Below are positions 55,529 through 64,000 of a stretch of 64,000 nt of DNA, piece after piece. A model generated the notes under the pieces. That model was not told where the DNA came from and did no database searches. It was given only the letters and a program-made list of their open reading frames with translations. Where the stretch lies: the NCBI RefSeq assembly GCF_022419185.1, contig NZ_JAJOZK010000002.1, forward strand, positions 228,884-292,883, written 5' to 3'. Source of the stretch: Thermomonas flagellata. GTDB taxonomy: Bacteria; Pseudomonadota; Gammaproteobacteria; Xanthomonadales; Xanthomonadaceae. A program made the translations under genes and the position numbers. The number at the start of each line of letters is the position of its first letter. Positions within the stretch are counted from its first letter, which is position 1.

Positions 55529-56218
55529 TCAGGGGGTGACGTTGGCGGTGGCCGCCGGCGCGACCGGCTGGCCGGCCTTCATCGCGCGGTAGCGGGCGAG
55601 CGCGTCGTTCAGCTCGGCGTCCAGGCTCGCGCGCTCGCGTTCCTGGTCGGCGAGGATGCGCTGCTGCAGCAGCAGTTCGCCGTGGCGCGACTGGATCGCG
55701 TCGGCCAGCCCCTTGGGCACCGGCTCGCTGCCCAGCTCGCGGTCGCCGGCCTGGCGCAGCAGGCTGCTCAGGCTGTTGCGCAGGTTGGCCACGCCCAGCC
55801 GGCTGGTCTTGATCGCCTCGTCCACCAGCGCGATGCGCTCGCCGAAGGCGCGCCGCAGGTCGGCCTCGGTCTGGTACGACTCCACCATCGCCAGGTCGCG
55901 GCGCTTGGCCTGCGCCAGCGCCTCCTGCTGGCGGCGCGCGGCCTCCTCGGCCTGCTGCGCGGCCAGCCGCTCCTCGGGGGTCAGCGCGCGCCCGATGCGC
56001 GCGGTCGCCAGCCCGCTCTTCGGGTTGATCTCGGTGCGCGCGCGGTCGGCGGCCTCGGCCGGCAGGGCGTCGCCGCACACCCGGCGCCCGCCCTCGTCCC
56101 AGCAGTAGATCTTCTTCTGTGCGGGCGAGGACTGCGGGGTGGCGCCGGCCATGCCGGCGGCCAGCAGGCCGGCGGCGACCAGCAGGGACGGCGGCAGGAG
56201 GCGAGGGGCGGCACGCAT
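55529..56218 (-). CDS. Exported DUF4124-like coiled-coil protein
   Basis: A 229-residue protein with a signal peptide (LLVAAGLLAAGMAGA). A short DUF4124-like domain follows (KKIYCWDEGGRRVCGDALPAE, two cysteines that could form a disulfide), then about 150 residues of charged, Gln/Arg/Glu-rich coiled coil (ERLAAQQAEEAARRQQEALAQAKRRD). Function is unknown; the location is probably periplasmic. It is convergent with algC and lies downstream of pyrE on the same strand. Confidence 0.75.
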   Translation of the reverse strand: MRAAPRLLPPSLLVAAGLLAAGMAGATPQSSPAQKKIYCWDEGGRRVCGDALPAEAADRARTEINPKSGLATARIGRALTPEERLAAQQAEEAARRQQEALAQAKRRDLAMVESYQTEADLRRAFGERIALVDEAIKTSRLGVANLRNSLSSLLRQAGDRELGSEPVPKGLADAIQSRHGELLLQQRILADQERERASLDAELNDALARYRAMKAGQPVAPAATANVTP

Positions 56219-56236
56219 GCGGGCTCTCCGGCGGGA

Positions 56237-56890
56237 TCAGGCGCTGCCGTGGCGCGCGCGGTAGGCGCGCAGGGCGTCGCGGTGCGCCACAAGTTCCGCG
56301 CTTTGCCCGGCGAACGCAAGCAGGTCGTCGAGCCCGGCCACCGCCAGCACCGGCAGGCCGTACTCGCGGCGCAGCGCGGCCGCCGCGGATTCGCCGTCCG
56401 CCTCGTGCAGGCGCTCCTGGCGGTCGAGCGCGACCACGATCCCGGCCGCGGTGGCGCCGGCCTCGCGCAGCAGCGCCAGCGCCTCGCGCACCGCGGTGCC
56501 GGCGGTGATCACGTCGTCCACCAGCAGCACCCGGCGCCCGCCCAGCGGGGCGCCGATCAGGTGCCCGCCCTCGCCGTGGTCCTTGGCCTCCTTGCGGTTG
56601 AACGCCAGCGGCAGGTCGCGCCCGCGGCGGGCGTATTCGCAGGCCAGCGCGGTGGCCAGCGGGATGCCCTTGTAGGCCGGGCCGAACAGCAGGTCGAACT
56701 CGAGCCCGGCGGCGTCCACCGCGTCGGCGTAGCAGGCCGCCAGCGCCGCCAGCGCGGCGCCGGAGTCGAACCGCCCGGCGTTGAAGAAGTACGGGCTGCG
56801 CCGCCCGGACTTCAGGGTGAACTCGCCGAAGCGCAGGGCCCCGGCGGCGAGCGCCAGGCGCAGGAAGCGGGTGCGGTGGTCCTCGGTCAT
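56237..56890 (-). CDS. pyrE: Orotate phosphoribosyltransferase
   Basis: Forms orotidine 5'-phosphate from orotate and PRPP in pyrimidine synthesis. The 217-residue protein has FTLKSGRRSPYFFNAG, the flexible loop RKEAKDHGEGG with the catalytic lysine, and the PRPP motif LLVDDVITAGTAVREA. Its start is only 35 bases from a 17-copy minisatellite (56926-57180), so its promoter must lie in or next to that repeat. Confidence 0.97.
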   Translation of the reverse strand: MTEDHRTRFLRLALAAGALRFGEFTLKSGRRSPYFFNAGRFDSGAALAALAACYADAVDAAGLEFDLLFGPAYKGIPLATALACEYARRGRDLPLAFNRKEAKDHGEGGHLIGAPLGGRRVLLVDDVITAGTAVREALALLREAGATAAGIVVALDRQERLHEADGESAAAALRREYGLPVLAVAGLDDLLAFAGQSAELVAHRDALRAYRARHGSA

Positions 56891-56925
56891 GCCGGGATTG
56901 TCCCATGCCGCAGGTGATCCGCTGC

Positions 56926-57180
56926 GGCGGGAGCAGCGATGGCGGGAGCAGCGATGGCGGGAGCAGCGATGGCGGGAGCAGCGATGGCGGGAGCAGCGAT
57001 GGCGGGAGCAGCGATGGCGGGAGCAGCGATGGCGGGAGCAGCGATGGCGGGTGCGGCGATGGCGGGTGCGGCGATGGCGGGTGCGGCGATGGCGGGTGCG
57101 GCGATGGCGGGTGCGGCGATGGCGGGTGCGGCGATGGCGGGTGCGGCGATGGCGGGTGCGGCGATGGCGGGTGCGGCGGC
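56926..57180. repeat. 15-bp minisatellite, about 17 copies, between pyrE and the exonuclease gene
   Basis: Eight perfect copies of GGCGGGAGCAGCGAT (56926-57045) are followed by eight perfect copies of GGCGGGTGCGGCGAT (57046-57165) and one partial variant (57166-57180). The change from one unit type to the other is abrupt. The array lies between the divergent pyrE and exonuclease starts. In the plus frame it is open and in phase with the exonuclease gene, reading as GGSSD then GGCGD pentapeptides from an ATG at 56905. The unit length is a multiple of three, so copy-number changes would not shift that frame. Confidence 0.95.
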
Positions 57181-57225
57181 GGCGGGGTTCGGCTACCCTC
57201 GCCGCTTTGCGGCCGGCGGACGCGC

Positions 57226-58044
57226 ATGCGCATCCTCACCTTCAACGCCAATGGCCTGCGCTCGGCGGCGAGCAAGGGCTTCTTCGACTGGTTCGCCGCG
57301 CAGGACGTGGACGTGCTGTGCGTGCAGGAGACCAAGGCCCAGGAACACCAGCTGGACGTGCCGGCGCTGCGCCCGGCCGGCTACCGCGCCTGGTTCAAGG
57401 ACGCGACCACGCGCAAGGGCTACAGCGGGGTGGCGATCTACAGCCGGCACGCGCCCGACGCGGTCCGCGACCGCCTCGGCTGGGACGCGTTCGACGACGA
57501 GGGCCGCTACCTCGAGCTGCGCTTCGGTGCGCTCAGCGTGGTCAGCCTGTACCTGCCCTCGGGCAGCTCGGGGCCGGAGCGGCAGGCGTTCAAGGAACGG
57601 GTGATGGCTTGGCTGCGGCCGATCCTCGACGGCTGGCTGGCCAGCGGCCGCCAGTACGTGCTGTGCGGCGACTGGAACATCGTGCGCTCGCGCCGCGACA
57701 TCAAGAACTGGAGCGGCAACCAGAAGAACTCCGGCTGCCTGCCGCACGAGCGCGCCTGGCTCAATGCGCTGATCGCCGATCCCTACGGCGACGGCCTCAC
57801 CCCGCCGCCGGCGTACGGCTGGAAGGACGCGTTCCGGGTCGCGCGCGGCGAGGCGGTGGAGTATTCGTGGTGGTCGCAGCGCGGCGCCGCGCGCGCCAAC
57901 AACGTGGGCTGGCGGATCGACTACCAGCTGTGCACGCCGGGGATCGCCGCCGGCATCCGCGCCGCGGCGATCTTCCCGGAGCCGAAGTTCTCCGACCATG
58001 CGCCGGTGCTGGTCGACTACGGCGCCCCGGGGCACGCGCGATGA
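57226..58044 (+). CDS. Exodeoxyribonuclease III family AP endonuclease
   Basis: A 272-residue DNase I-fold enzyme that incises at abasic sites and trims 3' ends. Motifs: FNANGLRSAASKGFFDW, VQETKAQ (metal glutamate), YSGVAIYSRHAPD, GDWNIVRSRRDIKNW, NVGWRIDYQLCTP and SDHAPVLVDY. The RILTFNANGLRSA start is more like XthA2/ExoA-type proteins than E. coli XthA. ATG 57226 is chosen because family similarity begins there. The in-frame upstream extension through the minisatellite would add 107 low-complexity residues. Confidence 0.93.
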   Translation: MRILTFNANGLRSAASKGFFDWFAAQDVDVLCVQETKAQEHQLDVPALRPAGYRAWFKDATTRKGYSGVAIYSRHAPDAVRDRLGWDAFDDEGRYLELRFGALSVVSLYLPSGSSGPERQAFKERVMAWLRPILDGWLASGRQYVLCGDWNIVRSRRDIKNWSGNQKNSGCLPHERAWLNALIADPYGDGLTPPPAYGWKDAFRVARGEAVEYSWWSQRGAARANNVGWRIDYQLCTPGIAAGIRAAAIFPEPKFSDHAPVLVDYGAPGHAR

Positions 58045-59336
58045 GCCGCGCGGCGCGCCCGCGGGTGTGGCAGGCGTTCGCACAGCCGGCGGCGTGGACG
58101 ATGTTCTTCTTCGGCTTCGCCTCCGGGCTGCCGTTCCTGCTGGTCGCCGGCACCCTGGCCTACTGGCTCAAGGAGCGCGGGATCGAGCTGAAGGAGATCA
58201 CCCTGATCGCCAGCGCCGGCCTCGCCTACACCCTGAAGTTCCTGTGGGCGCCGCTGGTCGACCGCTGGCGGCTGCCGCTGCTGGGGCGGTTCGGGCAGCG
58301 CCGCGGCTGGCTGCTGCTGGCGATGGCGGCGGTGATCGCCGGGCTGCTGGTGATGGCGCAGCTGACTCCGCTGCGGCTGGCCGGCTTCGTGTGGGTGACG
58401 GTGGCGGTCGCGTTCGCGGGCGCGACCCTGGACATCGCGGTGGACGCCTACCGGGTGGAGATCGCCCCGGCCGAGGCGCAGGGCGCGCTGGTCGCCACCT
58501 ACTCGCTGGGCTACCGGATCGCGCTGATCATGACCGGCGCGCTGGCGCTGGTGCTGGCCGACCACATCGACTGGAGCAGCGTGTACCGGCTGATGGCGGC
58601 GCTGATGCTGGTGCCGGTCGCGGCGGTGCTGCTGGCGCGCGAACCGGCGGTGGCGCGGGTGCGCGCGGCCGGCTGGCGCGCCGGCCTGCGCGAGGGCGTG
58701 GTGGAGCCGTTCGCGGACTTCTTCCGGCGCTTCGGCGGCGCGCTGGCGCTGGCGGTGCTGGCCTTCATCCTGCTGGCCAAGGTCTCCGACCAGTCGCTCG
58801 GCGGTGGCATCCTCGCCCCGTTCTACCTCGACCAGGGCTACAGCAAGACCCAGATCGCGGCGATCAGCAAGGTCTACGGCATCTGGGTCGGGATCGGCGG
58901 GGTGTTCCTCGGCGGCGTCGCGGTGGCGCGCTGGGGCATCCGCGGGCCGCTGTTGGCCGGGTTGGTGCTGGGCGCGGCCAGCAACCTGCTGTACGTCTGG
59001 CTGGTCGGCGCGCACGGCGACCTGCTGCGGTTGACCGTGGTGATCTCCGGCGAGAACCTCGCCCAGGGCTTCCAGGGCACCACCCTGGTCGCGTTCCTGT
59101 CGGCATTGGTCAACCAGCGCTTCACCGCCACCCAGTACGCGCTGTTCTCCTCGCTGGTGATGCTGCCGGGCAAGCTCTTGGGCGCGGTGTCCGGCGCGAT
59201 CGTGACCGTCACCGGCTACGGCACCTACTTCTGGATCACCGCGCTGGCCGGGGTGCCGGCGATGCTGCTGTTCTTCCGGGTGCTGCCGCGGCTGGACCTC
59301 GGCGGCGACGGCCGCGCCGCGCACGCCGATGGATGA
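58041..59336 (+). CDS. AmpG-like MFS permease
   Basis: A 431-residue major-facilitator protein with about twelve membrane segments. The opening WTMFFFGFASGLPFLLVAGTLAYWLKERGIELKEITLIASAGLAYTLKFLWAPLVDR is the AmpG signature. AmpG imports anhydromuropeptides for peptidoglycan recycling. anmK, the kinase that handles anhydro-MurNAc from the same pathway, and an M23 peptidoglycan peptidase lie just downstream, which supports the assignment. It overlaps the exonuclease stop as ATGA. Confidence 0.88.
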   Translation: MSRAARPRVWQAFAQPAAWTMFFFGFASGLPFLLVAGTLAYWLKERGIELKEITLIASAGLAYTLKFLWAPLVDRWRLPLLGRFGQRRGWLLLAMAAVIAGLLVMAQLTPLRLAGFVWVTVAVAFAGATLDIAVDAYRVEIAPAEAQGALVATYSLGYRIALIMTGALALVLADHIDWSSVYRLMAALMLVPVAAVLLAREPAVARVRAAGWRAGLREGVVEPFADFFRRFGGALALAVLAFILLAKVSDQSLGGGILAPFYLDQGYSKTQIAAISKVYGIWVGIGGVFLGGVAVARWGIRGPLLAGLVLGAASNLLYVWLVGAHGDLLRLTVVISGENLAQGFQGTTLVAFLSALVNQRFTATQYALFSSLVMLPGKLLGAVSGAIVTVTGYGTYFWITALAGVPAMLLFFRVLPRLDLGGDGRAAHADG

Positions 59337-59400
59337 CCTTGCCGGCGCCCCGGCGCGCGGGTACACAATCCCCTTGCTGCCGCGTCCCGCAGGAGGCCCG

Positions 59401-59670
59401 ATGACCGACCTGGTGCTGCGCGATCTGTCCCCGGAGCTGGCCGGCCGCCTGCGGCGGCTGGCCGAGGCCCAGGGCATCACCACCCACGCGGTGCTGGTGG
59501 AGGTGCTGGAGCAGGGCCTGCGCGCCTGCGAGGACGCGCTGCGCCGGCGTCTGGATGCGGAGGAGGAGGATGCCCTGCGGCGCGCGATCAGCGCCCTGCA
59601 GCAGGTGCCCGACGACCCCGGCTTCGGCCTGATCGGGCGCCTGCCGGGGATCCCGCCTCAGGCCGGGTAG
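59401..59670 (+). CDS. Ribbon-helix-helix protein, FitA-like antitoxin (orphan)
   Basis: An 89-residue protein whose N-terminus resembles FitA/Arc-type DNA-binding antitoxins ([37 protein letters not shown]), followed by an acidic tail that would hold a toxin ([23 protein letters not shown]). It has a strong AGGAGG ribosome site. No PIN-domain toxin follows; instead its 3' end overlaps the convergent anmK gene by 13 bases. It may be an orphan antitoxin or a stand-alone repressor. Confidence 0.7.
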   Translation: MTDLVLRDLSPELAGRLRRLAEAQGITTHAVLVEVLEQGLRACEDALRRRLDAEEEDALRRAISALQQVPDDPGFGLIGRLPGIPPQAG

Positions 59671-60776
59671 ACCGCGCCCAGCACGCGCGGGCCGGCGGCG
59701 CCGGTCACGCTGGCGAGGTTGCCGGGCGCGCCGCGCAGGGTCTGCCGCGCCAGCCAGGCGAAGCCCATCGCCTCCACGTGGTCCGGGTCCAGCCCGAACG
59801 CGGCGGTGGACTGCACCGCAAGCTCCGGCAGCGCCTCCGCCAGCGCCTGCAGCAGCACCGGGTTGTGCACGCCGCCGCCGCACACCAGCAGGCGGCGGGT
59901 GTCCGGCTGCTCGCGCCGCAGCGCCTCGGCGACCGTGCGCACGGTCAGCGCGCGCAGGGTGGCCTGCACGTCCGCCGGGCGCAGGCCGGGCTGCAGGCGC
60001 GCGGCCAGCCAGCGGCGCTGGAAGTGCTCGCGGCCGCTGCTCTTGGGCGGCGGCTGGGCGAACCAGGGGTCCTCGAGCAGGCGCTCCAGCAGCGCCGGAT
60101 CGACCTGCCCGGTCGCCCCCCAGGCGCCGGCCTCGTCGTAGGGGCGGCCGGTGTGCTCGTGGCACCACAGGTCCATCAGCGCGTTCGCCGGGCCGGTGTC
60201 GAAGCCGCGCACCGGGCCGTGCGCAGGCAGCAGGGTGAGGTTGGCGATGCCGCCCAGGTTGAGCACTGCGCGCGGCTCCTCGGCGGCATGCAGCAGGGCG
60301 TGGTGCAGCGCGGGCAGCAGCGGCGCACCGTGGCCGCCGGCGGCGAGGTCGCGGCGGCGGAAGTCGGCGACCGTGGTGATCCCGGTGCGTTCCACGATCC
60401 GCCCGGCATCGCCGATCTGCAGGGTGAACGGATGCGCGGCGTACGGGCGGTGGCGCACGGTCTGGCCGTGCGAGCCGATCGCGCGGATCGCCGCCGGCGG
60501 CAGCCCGGCCTGCGCCAGCACCGCCAGCGCGGCGGCGGCGAACGCCTCGCCGACCTGCGCGTCGAGTTCGCCCAGCTCGTCCAGCGAATCCAGCGCGCCG
60601 CCCTGGCCCAGCCAGACCAGGCGCGCGCGCACCGCCGGATCCCAGGGCCGGGTGTGGGCCGCGACCAGCCGCGCCTGCAGGCGGCCGTCGGCGCCGTCGT
60701 CGAACTCCACCACCGCCGCGTCGATGCCGTCCGCGCTGGTGCCGGACATCAGGCCGAGGTACAGCTCGCCCGGCAT
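59658..60776 (-). CDS. anmK: Anhydro-N-acetylmuramic acid kinase
   Basis: Phosphorylates and opens 1,6-anhydro-MurNAc released during cell-wall recycling. The 372-residue protein has the family start [44 protein letters not shown] and [12 protein letters not shown]. It lies downstream of an M23 peptidase on the same strand (24-base gap), so the two form a probable peptidoglycan-turnover operon. Confidence 0.96.
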   Translation of the reverse strand: MPGELYLGLMSGTSADGIDAAVVEFDDGADGRLQARLVAAHTRPWDPAVRARLVWLGQGGALDSLDELGELDAQVGEAFAAAALAVLAQAGLPPAAIRAIGSHGQTVRHRPYAAHPFTLQIGDAGRIVERTGITTVADFRRRDLAAGGHGAPLLPALHHALLHAAEEPRAVLNLGGIANLTLLPAHGPVRGFDTGPANALMDLWCHEHTGRPYDEAGAWGATGQVDPALLERLLEDPWFAQPPPKSSGREHFQRRWLAARLQPGLRPADVQATLRALTVRTVAEALRREQPDTRRLLVCGGGVHNPVLLQALAEALPELAVQSTAAFGLDPDHVEAMGFAWLARQTLRGAPGNLASVTGAAGPRVLGAVYPA

Positions 60777-60800
60777 CGGGATGGCCTGTGGCGGGGCGGA

Positions 60801-62243
60801 TCAGCCGCGGCGGCCGTGGCGGCCGGCGGGCGTGGTGTCGGCGACCCGGGTGTCGTCGAGCTGGAACACCACGTCCTCGACCTCGCGGATCTTCTCCAGC
60901 GCGCGCCGGGTCTCCTGCTTGAAGGCGACCAGCGCCGGCCCGGACAGCGGCGCCGGCGGTGGCAGGGTCATCTTCAGCGGATTGACGTGCACGCCGTTGA
61001 GGCGGAATTCGTAGTGCAAGTGCGGCCCGGTGGCGAGCCCGGTGCTGCCGACGTAGCCGATCACCGTGCCCTGCGCCACGTGCTGGCCGACCCGCAGCTT
61101 GGCGAAGCGTGACATGTGCCCGTACAGGGTGGTGCGCCCGCCGCCGTGGTCGAGGATCACGGTGTTGCCGTAGCCGCCCTTGCGCCCGACGAACGCCACC
61201 CGCGCGTCGCCCGCGGCCATGATCGGGGTGCCGGTGCCGGCCGCATAGTCGATGCCCATGTGCCCGCGCATCAGCCCGAGCACCGGGTGCCGGCGCATGC
61301 CGAAGCCGGAGGTCACGCGGGCGTACGGGATCGGCATGCGAATGAACGGGCGCCGCAGCGAGCGTCCGTCGGCGGTGAAGTACTCCGGCTTGCCGTCGCG
61401 CTCGAAGCGGAACGCGCTCTTGAGCTGGCCGTCCACGGTGAAGGTCGCCGCCAGCACCGGCCCGGTGTGCACCAGCTGGCCGTTCTTCCAGGTCTGGTCG
61501 ACCACCACGCTGAAGCGGTCGTTGGCGTCCAGGTCCGAATCGAAGTCGATGTCGTACTTGAACATCTCGTCGGTCAGCTGGCGCAGCTGCTCGCGCCCGA
61601 GCCCGAGCTTGCGCGCGGAGGCGAACAGCGAGCGCCCGACCTTGCCGGTCAGGACCACGGTGCGGGTGGTGACTTCCTGCGGCAGCGCCTGCTCGCGCAC
61701 CGCGCTGCCGTCGAACTGCAGCTCGACCGGGTCGTCGCCGATCGCGGGGGCGGCCTCGATCCGCATCGCGCGCACGGTGCCGTCGGCCGGCAGGTTGAAG
61801 CTCAGCTGGGTGCCCGGGCGCAGCCGGCGCAGGGCCGGCGCGATCTTCGGATGCTGCATCACCGCCTGCAGCTGGCTGTAGGGGATGCCCAGTTCGGCGA
61901 ACACCTCGCTCAGGGTCTGGCCCGGGCGCAGGGTCACCGACTGCCAGCGGTCGCCGTCGTCGGCGCCGGCCTTCAGGCGCGGCAGCGGCAGCGCCAGCAC
62001 CATGCGCTGGGTGTGCGCCGGCGCGGGCGCCAGCGCGCCGGAGAAACCCGGCACGATCGCGGCGCACAGCATGCCGATGGTGGCGAACAGGCTGGCATGC
62101 GCCCAGTGGCGGCGCGTCCAGCGGCCGTTGAAGGCGCGCGCCAGCGGCGGCTGCGCGGCATCACGGGCGGCGTCGGCACGGGCGCGGGCGAGGTTGTGCT
62201 GGAGAACGGCCTCGTGCGCCGCAGCCTGCGTCGGATCCGTCAT
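60801..62243 (-). CDS. M23-family peptidoglycan endopeptidase (MepM-like)
   Basis: A 480-residue, membrane-anchored cell-wall hydrolase. After a cytoplasmic N-terminus of about 45 residues there is one span (HASLFATIGMLCAAIVPGFSG). A LysM/OapA-like segment follows (VTLRPGQTLSEVFAELGIPYSQLQAVMQ), then a Csd3-type domain and the LytM zinc domain. The zinc ligands are in RVTSGFGMRRHPVLGLMRGHMGIDYAAGTGTPI (HxxxD) and GPHLHYEFRLNG (HxH). All ligands are present, so it should be active. It is divergent from tyrS. Confidence 0.92.
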   Translation of the reverse strand: MTDPTQAAAHEAVLQHNLARARADAARDAAQPPLARAFNGRWTRRHWAHASLFATIGMLCAAIVPGFSGALAPAPAHTQRMVLALPLPRLKAGADDGDRWQSVTLRPGQTLSEVFAELGIPYSQLQAVMQHPKIAPALRRLRPGTQLSFNLPADGTVRAMRIEAAPAIGDDPVELQFDGSAVREQALPQEVTTRTVVLTGKVGRSLFASARKLGLGREQLRQLTDEMFKYDIDFDSDLDANDRFSVVVDQTWKNGQLVHTGPVLAATFTVDGQLKSAFRFERDGKPEYFTADGRSLRRPFIRMPIPYARVTSGFGMRRHPVLGLMRGHMGIDYAAGTGTPIMAAGDARVAFVGRKGGYGNTVILDHGGGRTTLYGHMSRFAKLRVGQHVAQGTVIGYVGSTGLATGPHLHYEFRLNGVHVNPLKMTLPPPAPLSGPALVAFKQETRRALEKIREVEDVVFQLDDTRVADTTPAGRHGRRG

Positions 62244-62414
62244 TGGGTGATGGCCTCGCGTGACGATGGCGTCAACGCGCTACCATAGGGGCCGGCCATG
62301 GGTGCGTCAACCCATTGAATCCGCAAGACTTTTTCGTCGAGCGGATTTAACGCTACCTTAACCCCTTCCAAACACTCCGGTCACGCTCCGGGCGTGCCCG
62401 CCAGCGAGATCGCC

Positions 62415-63626
62415 GTGTCCGACATCGCCCATGCCCTCGACCTGATCGCCCGCGGCAGCGAGGAAATCCTCAAGCCCGAGGAGCTGCAGGCGCGCCTGGC
62501 GCTCGGCCGCCCGCTGCGGGTCAAGGCCGGCTTCGATCCCACCGCGCCCGACCTGCACCTGGGCCACACGGTGCTGCTCAACAAGATGCGCCAGTTCCAG
62601 GACCTCGGGCACCAGGTGATCTTCCTGATCGGCGACTTCACCGGGATGATCGGCGACCCCACCGGCAAGAGCGCCACCCGCAAGCCGCTGACCCGCGAGG
62701 ACGTCGAGGCCAACGCCCGCACCTACGCCGAGCAGGTGTTCAAGGTGCTCGACCGCGCGCGCACCGAGGTGCGCTTCAACAGCGAGTGGTTCGGGCAGAT
62801 GGGCGCGGCCGACATGATCCGGCTGGCCGCGCAGCACACCGTGGCGCGCATGCTCGAGCGCGACGACTTCGCCAAGCGCTACGCGGCGCAGCAGCCGATC
62901 GCCATCCACGAGTTCCTGTATCCGCTGGTGCAGGGCTACGACTCGGTCGCGCTCAACGCCGACGTCGAGCTCGGCGGCACCGACCAGAAGTTCAACCTGC
63001 TGATGGGCCGCGGCCTGCAGGAGCACTACGGGCAGCCGCCGCAGGTGGTGCTCACCATGCCGCTGCTGGAAGGGCTCGACGGCGTGCACAAGATGAGCAA
63101 GTCGCTCGGCAACTACATCGGCATCAACGAGCCGGCGATCGACATCGTGACCAAGGCGATGAAGATCGGCGATGCGCTGATGTGGCGCTGGATCGAGCTG
63201 CTCAGCTTCGAGATCGGGATCGGCGAAGCGCGCCGGCTGCGCGCCGAGGTCGAGGCGGGCGCGCTCAACCCGCGCGACGTCAAGCTGCGGCTGGCGCGCG
63301 AGCTGGCCGCGCGCTTCCACGGCGCGGAAGCCGCCGAGCGCGCGGTCGCCGGCTGGCATGCCGCGGTGCGCGGCGAGGGCGACCTGTCCAGCCTGCCGCT
63401 GCAGGAGGTGGTGGTGCCGGCCGAGGGGCTGCGGATCGCCGCGCTGCTGGTCGCGGCCGGGCTGATGCCCAGCAACTCCGAGGCCCACCGCAAGCTCAGG
63501 GAGCGCGCGGTGCGGATCGACGGCGTGGTGTTCGAGGACGCGGCGCGGGTGTTCGCGCCCGGCTTCGAGGGCGTGCTCGCCGTCGGCAAGCGCACCTTCG
63601 CGCGCGTGCGCCTGCGCACGGCCTGA
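62415..63626 (+). CDS. tyrS: Tyrosyl-tRNA synthetase
   Basis: Charges tRNA-Tyr. The 403-residue class-I synthetase is the TyrZ-like long type: HLGH ([24 protein letters not shown]), [19 protein letters not shown] ([15 protein letters not shown]) and a C-terminal S4 RNA-binding domain ([21 protein letters not shown]). The GTG at 62415 ([13 protein letters not shown]) matches relatives best; an upstream in-frame GTG at 62394 would add seven residues and has no better ribosome site. The rRNA operon promoter follows, a synteny seen in Xanthomonas. Confidence 0.95.
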   Translation: MSDIAHALDLIARGSEEILKPEELQARLALGRPLRVKAGFDPTAPDLHLGHTVLLNKMRQFQDLGHQVIFLIGDFTGMIGDPTGKSATRKPLTREDVEANARTYAEQVFKVLDRARTEVRFNSEWFGQMGAADMIRLAAQHTVARMLERDDFAKRYAAQQPIAIHEFLYPLVQGYDSVALNADVELGGTDQKFNLLMGRGLQEHYGQPPQVVLTMPLLEGLDGVHKMSKSLGNYIGINEPAIDIVTKAMKIGDALMWRWIELLSFEIGIGEARRLRAEVEAGALNPRDVKLRLARELAARFHGAEAAERAVAGWHAAVRGEGDLSSLPLQEVVVPAEGLRIAALLVAAGLMPSNSEAHRKLRERAVRIDGVVFEDAARVFAPGFEGVLAVGKRTFARVRLRTA

Positions 63627-63698
63627 GCCTTGCGCTCGCGGCCGGCGCGGCGTCCGCCCGCTGGGCGCCATGGCGACCGTGCCGGTGGCGAACAGGGC

Positions 63699-63728
63699 TT
63701 GCTGCGGCGCCGCAGGGTGCGCTATTCT
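63699..63728 (+). promoter_or_regulatory. Possible upstream rrn promoter
   Basis: TTGCTG (63699-63704) and TATTCT (63723-63728) are 18 bases apart, upstream of the stronger promoter below. rRNA operons often carry tandem promoters. The call rests on hexamer match alone. Confidence 0.35.
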
Positions 63729-63787
63729 TTTCGACCCGGCGCCGCAGACCTGCGGCACCGGGCCGCAAAAAACCGGCATCTAGGGTG

Positions 63788-63815
63788 TTGACGTTCTTGC
63801 AAAGCCCTGTATGAT
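63788..63815 (+). promoter_or_regulatory. Strong sigma-70 promoter of an rRNA operon
   Basis: TTGACG (63788-63793) and TATGAT (63810-63815) are 16 bases apart, a near-consensus promoter in the AT-rich gap after tyrS. It is followed by a GC-rich discriminator-like run and a boxA-like element. It points out of the window towards the expected 16S gene. Confidence 0.8.
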
Positions 63816-64000
63816 GTGCGGCTCCCTCGGGCGGTAAGCGATCTGAGGGGATGGGAGACGGCGCTGAGGCTGGTCTTTCGGATCTTTGACAGTGTGCGCA
63901 GGTGACTTGTGCGGGCGTCTGGCAGTGGACGGTTGTCCATGGCAGACGTTCGAACAGAACCTCAATTCTTGAAGTATTCGTACGCAAGTACACGTACAGC
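63816..64000 (+). other. rRNA operon leader with boxA-like element
   Basis: About 185 bases without coding potential. GATCTTTGACA (63881-63891) resembles the boxA antitermination site of rRNA leaders, where NusB/S10 load. GTGGAC...GTCCAT (about 63926-63942) can form a small stem. The tail becomes AT-richer, as expected just before 16S. The first bases of mature 16S rRNA are not in the window. Confidence 0.6.

Noticed and set aside
56905..57225. Exonuclease with a 107-residue GGSSD/GGCGD repeat N-terminus
   Set aside because: The frame is open, but Cys/Gly/Asp repeats before a cytosolic nuclease are implausible and the family start at 57226 is good. It is kept only as an alternative within the minisatellite finding.
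63816..64000. Start of the 16S rRNA gene
   Set aside because: The conserved AGAGTTTGATC-type start is absent; only promoter and leader sequence are inside the window.

Overview
The window is very GC-rich, densely coding chromosomal DNA. It looks like a member of the Xanthomonadaceae/Lysobacteraceae (Gammaproteobacteria; Xanthomonas, Lysobacter, Luteimonas type). The reasons are an Ax21-family outer-membrane protein, an oleABCD olefin locus, a large STN-domain TonB receptor with its own ECF sigma factor and FecR, membrane-anchored AlgC after dut, divergent speE/speA, and tyrS immediately upstream of an rRNA-operon promoter. The exact genus cannot be fixed from this stretch alone.

Layout. 1-7.4 kb: end of a rhodanese gene, secB, gpsA, an Ax21-like protein, trmL with a short-chain dehydrogenase, a secreted M16 zinc peptidase and a small lipoprotein. 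7.5-24.6 kb: the hydrocarbon genes oleA, oleB, oleC and oleD. They are split by a PcfJ/HIRAN-like gene between oleA and oleB, and by a complete type I-E CRISPR-Cas system between oleB and oleC (array 11.2-12.9 kb; cas2, cas1, cas6e, cas5e, cas7e, cse2, cse1 and cas3 up to 21.4 kb, all on the minus strand). 24.7-28.8 kb: ubiJ-ubiB, truC, arfB and an acyltransferase. 28.8-35.6 kb: a TonB receptor/FecR/ECF sigma set, divergent from a secreted protein that joins a cyanophycinase domain to an isoaspartyl-peptidase domain. 35.6-39.7 kb: a LysR regulator divergent from aceB-aceA (glyoxylate shunt). 39.7-50.6 kb: a ComM/YifB-type ATPase, ubiK, a PII protein, a TPR-GGDEF cyclase, speE/speA, a second SDR, a SPOR protein and argS. 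50.7-56.9 kb: radC, separate coaC and coaB genes, dut, algC, a DUF4124-like protein and pyrE. 56.9-63.6 kb: a 15-bp minisatellite, an exonuclease III, an AmpG-like transporter, an orphan ribbon-helix-helix protein, anmK, an M23 peptidase and tyrS. The last ~370 bases hold rRNA-operon promoters and leader; 16S itself begins beyond the window.

The most unusual structure is in the CRISPR array. Nineteen identical 28-bp repeats alternate with eighteen 33-bp spacers. A twentieth identical repeat then sits 572 bp further on. The interval between the last two repeats is phage DNA in gene order: an intact 38-codon P2 GpE-type gene, a small two-helix membrane protein, and the first ~56 codons of a tail tape-measure gene, cut exactly at the repeat. 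One of the regular spacers also reads as the glycine/alanine-rich GEAGPE signature of tape-measure proteins.

Second in interest are the cyanophycinase/isoaspartyl-peptidase fusion, which would place both steps of cyanophycin breakdown in one exported polypeptide; the separate coaC/coaB genes; the minisatellite between pyrE and the exonuclease gene; and a recurring TACAAT element 6-7 bases before start codons, which suggests leaderless mRNAs.
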